A DNA stretch of 64,000 bases from Lachnoanaerobaculum orale (GTDB lineage Bacteria; Bacillota; Clostridia; Lachnospirales; Lachnospiraceae), in NCBI RefSeq assembly GCF_003862485.1, contig NZ_RRCM01000001.1, positions 1,131,237 through 1,195,236 on the forward strand, given 5' to 3'. The notes under the pieces were generated by a model. The model was not told the origin of the DNA. It worked only from the letters and a program-made list of their open reading frames with translations, and searched no databases. Shown here one piece after another: positions 59,663-64,000 of the stretch (its first letter is position 1; each line of letters begins with the position of its first letter). A program made the translations under genes and the position numbers.

Positions 59663-60451
59663 GTGCTATGGAGGTATACAGAATATGGAAAAATAGTACA
59701 GACAGCAGGACGAAATGCACTTGGTGAATTTGAACCGGAGTTTGCGCATTTTAATGATGATGTGCTTTTCGGTGAAAACTGGAACAACCGGGATATTGAT
59801 GTAAAAACAAGAAGTATCATTACAGTGGTTGTTCTGATGGCTTCCGGAATTACGGATTCTTCTTTAAAATATCATCTTCAAAATGCAAAAAATCATGGTG
59901 TGACACAAAAAGAGATTGCTGCAGTGATTACACATGTCGCATTCTATGCAGGATGGCCAAAAGCATGGGCTGTTTTCAATCTTGCAAAGGAAGTGTGGGA
60001 GACAGGTGAAGGAGATTTACCATACGAAGAGGAAGCAATGCGGGCGCATGCAAAAGAGATGGTATTCCCAATTGGTACACCAAATGATGGCTTTGCACAG
60101 TATTTTTCCGGCAGAAGTTTTCTTGCACCGATCTCCACTTCTCAGGTTGGAATTTTCAATGTGACATTTGAACCCGGATGCAGAAATAACTGGCACATCC
60201 ATCATGCAAAAAGTGGAGGTGGGCAGATCTTAGTATGTATTGCCGGAAGAGGATATTATCAGGAAGAGGGAGAAGATGCTGTAGAAATTAAGCCTGGTGA
60301 CTGTATCAATATTCCGGCAGAAGTGAAACACTGGCATGGTGCCGCACCGGATGAATGGTTTTCTCATCTGGCAATTGAAGTGCCGGGTGAAGAGACATCG
60401 AATGAGTGGTGTGAGCCGGTTGACTACGAAATATATAAATTGCTCAGATAA
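59663..60451 (+). CDS. Carboxymuconolactone decarboxylase-cupin fusion (5' frame break)
   Basis: A roughly 255-residue protein with two domains. A CMD/AhpD-like domain (about 30-120, FGENWNNRDIDVKTRSIITV, AFYAGWPKAWAVFN) is followed by a cupin (about 145-240, WHIHHAKSGGGQILVC, GRGYYQEEGED, VKHWHGAAPDEWFSHLA). Such pairs with flavodoxin are common in gut anaerobes. ATG 59685, ten bases after GGAGG, would give MEK followed by a stop (TAG 59694): one more A in the A5 run (59689-59693) would restore MEKIVQTAGRNALGEF. The present frame is open from GTG 59663, which has no ribosome site. The gene may therefore be off or weakly translated. Confidence 0.8.
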   Translation: MLWRYTEYGKIVQTAGRNALGEFEPEFAHFNDDVLFGENWNNRDIDVKTRSIITVVVLMASGITDSSLKYHLQNAKNHGVTQKEIAAVITHVAFYAGWPKAWAVFNLAKEVWETGEGDLPYEEEAMRAHAKEMVFPIGTPNDGFAQYFSGRSFLAPISTSQVGIFNVTFEPGCRNNWHIHHAKSGGGQILVCIAGRGYYQEEGEDAVEIKPGDCINIPAEVKHWHGAAPDEWFSHLAIEVPGEETSNEWCEPVDYEIYKLLR

Positions 60452-60492
60452 CTTCCGGTTTGTAGACCTAAAACAGAATACCGTTCCTTACA

Positions 60493-60534
60493 TAGCAGTC
60501 ATGCGCTTCGGTGCCTGGCTGCTAATTTTTTTTG
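60493..60534 (+). terminator. Rho-independent terminator after CMD-cupin
   Basis: TAGCAG pairs with CTGCTA around a GCGC-TTCG-GTGC inner hairpin, followed by ATTTTTTTT. Confidence 0.75.
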
Positions 60535-60591
60535 CGAAAGGAGCAGTATCGAATGAAACATGAACCCGGCGTTTGTACCGAGTGCATTTTC

Positions 60592-60879
60592 TTACTTTCC
60601 AAATAAATCGCTGTGCGTTCCTGTTCGGGATAATGTCAAGACGAGCAAATCATTTTCAATCCGATAGACCAATAGCCAATCCGGCTGAATGTGGCACTCA
60701 CGATGACCGCCCCAGTTTCCGGTTAAAGCGTGGTCTTTATTCTTTTCCGGAAGCTGTTCGCCACTTGCCAATTTGCGAATGATGTCGTCCAGAAGGTCAA
60801 TATCAAGATGACGTTTCATCGCCAGCTTGTAGTCCTTCTTAAATTGATTTGTCCAAACAATGTCTAAATGTTTACTCAT
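60592..60879 (-). CDS. YafQ-family toxin (RelE superfamily mRNA interferase)
   Basis: A 95-residue toxin. It has the YafQ pattern: VWTNQFKKDYKLAMKRHLDIDLLDDIIRKL, the DHALTGNWGGHRECHIQPDWLLVYRIE block with the catalytic His residues, and LLVLTLSRTGTHSDLF at the end. YafQ cuts mRNA on the ribosome. Its start overlaps the antitoxin stop (ATGA), as in dinJ-yafQ operons. Base composition is richer in GC than nearby genes. Confidence 0.93.
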   Translation of the reverse strand: MSKHLDIVWTNQFKKDYKLAMKRHLDIDLLDDIIRKLASGEQLPEKNKDHALTGNWGGHRECHIQPDWLLVYRIENDLLVLTLSRTGTHSDLFGK

Positions 60880-61151
60880 TCTTTTAACGCCCTCAATGCT
60901 TCCTCTACATCAGAGTAGCGTTTTACAGACGGATCACGGGCAATGCGTTCTGCTTCCAGCATTGCTGCCATCGTTTCCTTGTTCGGTTGCTCCATGCGAA
61001 CATCAAAAGGAAAACCGCCGACACGGAGCGACTGGCGAAGAAATACATTGATAGCGGTAGTAAGGTTGATGCCTAATTCACCATACAGCGCTTCGCACTG
61101 TTTCTTGATGTCGCTGTCCATACGGACACTGAAATTAGTTGTGGTAGCCAT
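60876..61151 (-). CDS. RelB/DinJ-family antitoxin
   Basis: A 91-residue antitoxin. The N-terminal ribbon-helix-helix is ATTTNFSVRMDSDIKKQCEALYGELGINLTTAINVFLRQSL, typical of RelB/DinJ; the C-terminal part (EAERIARDPSVKRYSDVEEALRALKE) would wrap the toxin. I start at ATG 61151, nine bases after AAAGGAG; the frame is open to a TTG at 61160, which is too close to the ribosome site. The pair probably represses its own promoter. Confidence 0.93.
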   Translation of the reverse strand: MATTTNFSVRMDSDIKKQCEALYGELGINLTTAINVFLRQSLRVGGFPFDVRMEQPNKETMAAMLEAERIARDPSVKRYSDVEEALRALKE

Positions 61152-61177
61152 AAATTTCAACTCCTTTCCTTGCTATT

Positions 61178-61214
61178 GCACTTATATTATATATTAGGTG
61201 CATTGCATAATCAA
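61178..61214 (-). promoter_or_regulatory. Promoter and operator of the toxin-antitoxin pair
   Basis: On the - strand TTGATT (61209-61214) and TATAAT (61186-61191) are 17 bases apart. An imperfect palindrome, TGCAC...GGTGCA (61178-61202), covers the -10 box, as expected of a RelB/DinJ binding site. Confidence 0.6.
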
Positions 61215-61346
61215 TCTATTAGACGCAAAATTTACAGAAAAGATTATAATTATTTTTGGAAAGAATAATAATTTAATTTTAAGTATTTCAATTGTGTAAA
61301 ATTAGGTGTATAATAATCTAAAATTATAATGAAAAGGAGTTAAGCT

Positions 61347-62687
61347 ATGAAAGCTGATTATGATATAGTTGTTATAGGTTTCGGCAAGGCGGGAAAGACA
61401 CTTGCGGCTAAGTTCAGTAAATCAGGTAAAAGTGTTGCTTTGATTGAGAAAGACAAAAATATGTATGGAGGTACTTGCATAAATGTAGGTTGTATTCCTT
61501 CAAAGCGACTTATAACGGATGCAGCCAAATCTACAACCGGAGAGTTTGACAAAAAAGCACAGTACTATAGGGAGGCGGTTGCTGAAAAGAAGAAACTTAC
61601 AGCCGCTCTTAATAAGGCTAATTATGACAAGATAGCAAGTGCAGGTGTGGATATTATTGACGGAACAGCGTCATTTAAGGATAATCATCATATTATTGTT
61701 TCAACTAAAGACGGAAATGTGGAGATTAAGGCTGAGAAGTTTATTATCAATACAGGCTCTGTTACTGTAATACCGAAGATTGAAGGAGCTGACAGTAAGG
61801 GTGTGTATACATCAGAGTCTATTATGAATCTTGAGGAATTACCTAAAAGACTTACTATTGTAGGTGGCGGTTATATAGGACTTGAGTTTGCTTCAATGTA
61901 TGCAGATTTCGGAAGTAAGGTAACTGTAGTTCAGGACGGAGATGTATTCTTGCCTAGAGAAGATGAGGATATCGCAAAAGCTATCCGTGAAGTATTGGAA
62001 GCAAAATCTGTAGAGATAGTTACAGGTGCAAAGGTGACCAAGGCCGAAGAGGGTAAGTTATATTATGAGGTTGCAGGAGAGGCAAAGACTTTGGAATCTG
62101 ATGCGATTTTACTTGCTGTAGGTCGTAGACCGAATACTGACGGTCTTGGATGTGAAAATGCAGGTGTTAAGCTCACTGACAGAGGTGGTGTAGTTACCGA
62201 TGAGCATTTAAAAACAAGTGCAGATAATATCTGGGCGGCAGGTGATGTTTGCGGTAAGCTCCAGTTTACATATATTTCACTTGATGACAGCAGAATTATC
62301 TGGGATGAGATAATGGGAGAGGATAAGAGAACTACTGAGAATAGAGGAGCTTTCTCTTATTCGGTATTTATAAATCCTCCGTTCTCAAGAGTGGGAATGA
62401 GCGAAAAGGATGCAAAGGCTGCAGGAGTGGAATACAAAGTCTTAAGCCTTAGTGCCAATGCTATACCAAAGGCTAAGGTTTTAAGAAAAACGGACGGTTT
62501 GTTAAAGGCTTTGGTTAAAGCGGACGGCACTATCTTGGGTGCGGAGCTTTTCTGTGAAGAGTCTTATGAGATGATTAACTTTATAAAGCTTGCAATGGAC
62601 CACGGTATCAAAGCAAAGGATATAGCAAACTTTATATTCACACATCCTACAATGTCTGAAAGTTTAAATGATTTGTTTGCAATGTAA
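61347..62687 (+). CDS. FAD-dependent pyridine nucleotide-disulfide oxidoreductase (RclA/mercuric-reductase-like)
   Basis: A 446-residue flavoenzyme. It has the FAD-binding DIVVIGFGKAGKTLA (about 5-19), the redox disulfide in YGGTCINVGCIPSK (about 41-54), the NAD(P)H-binding TIVGGGYIGLEFASMY (about 171-186), a second FAD motif IWAAGDVCG (about 294) and the dimer-end HPTMSESLNDLF. No lipoyl-complex or mercury genes lie near, so I would not call it lipoamide dehydrogenase or MerA; RclA-like is the closest. Ribosome site AAAAGGAG precedes ATG 61347. Confidence 0.88.
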   Translation: MKADYDIVVIGFGKAGKTLAAKFSKSGKSVALIEKDKNMYGGTCINVGCIPSKRLITDAAKSTTGEFDKKAQYYREAVAEKKKLTAALNKANYDKIASAGVDIIDGTASFKDNHHIIVSTKDGNVEIKAEKFIINTGSVTVIPKIEGADSKGVYTSESIMNLEELPKRLTIVGGGYIGLEFASMYADFGSKVTVVQDGDVFLPREDEDIAKAIREVLEAKSVEIVTGAKVTKAEEGKLYYEVAGEAKTLESDAILLAVGRRPNTDGLGCENAGVKLTDRGGVVTDEHLKTSADNIWAAGDVCGKLQFTYISLDDSRIIWDEIMGEDKRTTENRGAFSYSVFINPPFSRVGMSEKDAKAAGVEYKVLSLSANAIPKAKVLRKTDGLLKALVKADGTILGAELFCEESYEMINFIKLAMDHGIKAKDIANFIFTHPTMSESLNDLFAM

Positions 62688-62710
62688 TATAGATATTTTT
62701 AAATTTGTAC

Positions 62711-62738
62711 TTGCAATATAAAAAAATTCCTGTATAAT
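62711..62738 (+). promoter_or_regulatory. Promoter of the ddh gene
   Basis: TTGCAA (62711-62716) and TATAAT (62733-62738) are spaced 16 bases apart. About 165 bases of leader follow before ddh, with a terminator-like hairpin inside it. Confidence 0.6.
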
Positions 62739-62786
62739 ATTACACAGCTAACAACTCAGTTTGCTATGAATGATATTTATTTCTTG

Positions 62787-62832
62787 GATAGAATGCTCAA
62801 AGGCGAGTCTTGGGAGCATTCTATCTTTTTTA
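62787..62832 (+). terminator. Hairpin with T-run inside the ddh leader (possible attenuator)
   Basis: GATAGAATGCTC and GAGCATTCTATC form a perfect 12-pair stem around a 16-base loop, followed by TTTTTT. It lies downstream of the ddh promoter and 76 bases before ddh, so it can end transcripts from the upstream gene and could stop ddh transcripts unless relieved. I see no lysine riboswitch or T-box core. Confidence 0.7.
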
Positions 62833-62908
62833 ATACTAAGGCATTCTGGTTGATATTAAATGAAAGGATTTGCCCGAATAATTTATTTGGTTGAGGGCCG
62901 GTGAGAAA

Positions 62909-63892
62909 ATGATAAGAATAGGTATTTTGGGATATGGAAACCTTGGAAGAGGAATCGAGTGTGCTATAAAGCATACAAAGGATATGAAGTTGGTAGCGGT
63001 GTTTACAAGAAGAGATCCTTCAAGTGTTAAGATTCTTACATCCGAGGCCAAGGTGGACAGTGTTGAAAATATTTTAAGTTATCAGGATGATATAGATGTT
63101 TTGGTACTTTGCGGCGGCAGTGCGACAGATTTACCTGTACAGACACCTGAATATGCCAAGTATTTCAATGTTATCGACAGCTTTGATACTCATGCAAATA
63201 TTCCTGAGCATTTTGCAAAGGTTGACGATGCTGCAAAGGCAACAGGTCACTTCGGTCTAATATCTGTAGGCTGGGACCCGGGTATGTTCTCACTTAACAG
63301 AGTATATGCAAATGCAATCCTTCCAAACGGTGCGGACTATACTTTCTGGGGTAAGGGAGTAAGTCAGGGACATTCGGATGCTATCAGAAGAATTGAAGGT
63401 GTTGTAGATGCAAGACAGTACACAGTACCTGTAGAGTCAGCTCTTGAAGCTGTCAGAAGCGGTAAAAATCCTGAGCTTACTACAAGACAAAAGCATACAA
63501 GAGAGTGCTATGTAGTTGCTGCAGACGGTGCGGACAAGGCAAAGATTGAAGAAGAGATAAAGACAATGCCTAACTACTTTGCAGACTATGATACAACAGT
63601 TCATTTCATCACAGCTGAGGAGATGAAGAAGAATCATTCAAAGCTTCCACACGGCGGATTTGTTATCAGAAGCGGAAAGACAGGTTGGGAGGATGAGAAC
63701 AATCATGTTATCGAGTATCGCTTAAAGCTTGATTCAAACCCTGAGTTCACAGCTTCCGTAATTATTGCATATGCAAGAGCCGCATATCGTATGCACAAAG
63801 ACGGAAAGATCGGAGCACATACGGTATTTGATGTGGCACCGGCTTATCTGCTTGATATGAGTGCCGATGAGATAAGAGCGCATCTGCTGTAA
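62909..63892 (+). CDS. ddh: meso-Diaminopimelate D-dehydrogenase
   Basis: A 327-residue NADP-dependent enzyme that makes meso-diaminopimelate in one step for lysine and peptidoglycan synthesis. The Rossmann motif is IRIGILGYGNLGRG (about 2-15). Family blocks are VFTRRDPSSVKI, VLCGGSATDLPVQ, FDTHANIPEHF, GWDPGMFSLNRVYA and GKGVSQGHSDAIRRIEGV. I start at ATG 62909, as the family N-terminus begins there; the frame extends to TTG 62891. The ribosome site is weak (AGGG about 11 bases away). Confidence 0.95.
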   Translation: MIRIGILGYGNLGRGIECAIKHTKDMKLVAVFTRRDPSSVKILTSEAKVDSVENILSYQDDIDVLVLCGGSATDLPVQTPEYAKYFNVIDSFDTHANIPEHFAKVDDAAKATGHFGLISVGWDPGMFSLNRVYANAILPNGADYTFWGKGVSQGHSDAIRRIEGVVDARQYTVPVESALEAVRSGKNPELTTRQKHTRECYVVAADGADKAKIEEEIKTMPNYFADYDTTVHFITAEEMKKNHSKLPHGGFVIRSGKTGWEDENNHVIEYRLKLDSNPEFTASVIIAYARAAYRMHKDGKIGAHTVFDVAPAYLLDMSADEIRAHLL

Positions 63893-63931
63893 TATAACAA
63901 TGTTTAGGGGCTGTGAAATAAGTCCCCAAAA

Positions 63932-63971
63932 GAAATAGGACCATTCGCTCATGCGAAAGGTCCTATTTTTG
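63932..63971 (+). terminator. Rho-independent terminator after ddh
   Basis: AATAGGACC pairs with GGTCCTATT around a loop that itself contains TTCGC/GCGAA, followed by TTTTG. A smaller hairpin (GGGGCT...AGTCCCC) lies just before. Confidence 0.88.
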
Positions 63972-64000
63972 TGGTAAAATTAACTTGGAATGAAAAATTT

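Noticed and set aside
62766..62894. 42-residue ORF in the ddh leader
   Set aside because: No ribosome site before ATG 62766, and the frame passes through the perfect hairpin; the hairpin explains the sequence better.
62739..62908. Lysine riboswitch or T-box before ddh
   Set aside because: The leader is too short for the lysine aptamer and lacks its conserved core, and there is no T-box GGTGG motif.
1..64000. CRISPR arrays, rRNA and tRNA genes, prophage structural genes, plasmid origin
   Set aside because: I found no regularly spaced repeats, no cloverleaf-like intergenic sequence and no phage structural or replication-initiator genes. The only integrase stands alone.

Overview
The window looks like a chromosomal segment of a low-GC anaerobic Gram-positive bacterium, most likely an oral or gut Lachnospiraceae (Lachnoanaerobaculum-like is my guess from gene content; no rRNA is present to prove it). 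Supporting signs are pyruvate:ferredoxin oxidoreductase, dissimilatory-type anaerobic sulfite reductase AsrABC, sortase-assembled pili with (V/T)PTGV anchors, a clostridial DnaG-RpoD-TrmK-Nif3 cluster, diaminopimelate dehydrogenase, strong AGGAGG-type ribosome binding sites and AT-rich intergenic DNA.

Layout. 1-1.7 kb: end of a sugar ABC importer and a GH32 fructosidase. 1.7-4.6 kb: a membrane-tethered zinc-ribbon ECF sigma factor behind a G9-tract promoter and two tandem ECF-type promoters, followed by a secreted carbohydrate-binding protein. 4.7-9.2 kb: Rpn-family nuclease, SUKH immunity-like protein, DUF1653 protein, UvrC and a Dabb protein. 9.4-16 kb: asrABC and PFOR. 16.1-23.2 kb: HerA-like ATPase, dGTPase, primase, RpoD, TrmK and Nif3. 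23.2-29.1 kb: a complete pilus locus (VWA tip adhesin, dedicated signal peptidase, major pilin, class B sortase, minor pilin). 29.2-31 kb: CutC and an FNT channel. 31-43.3 kb: a LacI-controlled maltodextrin operon (malEFG, pullulanase, neopullulanase, phosphorylase, amylomaltase) which lacks its own ATPase. 43.3-61.2 kb: an accessory/defence island. 61.3-64 kb: a flavin disulfide reductase and diaminopimelate dehydrogenase.

The island holds an AAA ATPase paired with a small TOPRIM-like protein (an RloAB/PARIS-like arrangement, but not one I can name), immunity-like genes, a DUF3137 membrane protein, a type I restriction system (hsdM, hsdS, a spare half-hsdS cassette, AAA_14 ATPase, hsdR) with a tyrosine recombinase, a flavodoxin and CMD-cupin pair, and a DinJ/YafQ toxin-antitoxin pair. 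The restriction block is bracketed by two 118-base direct repeats, about 94% identical by eye, which are the front of one hypothetical gene and a truncated second copy of it.

A recurring theme is switchable or unusual expression: a G9 tract in a promoter spacer, an A8 tract where the tip-adhesin frame breaks just before its sortase anchor, an in-frame 24-base repeat in the Rpn gene, hsdS cassettes with shared repeats, a frame break just after the start of the CMD-cupin gene, and two pilus genes that seem to start at ATT and ATA behind perfect ribosome binding sites. Any of the single-base frame breaks could also be a sequencing or assembly error.
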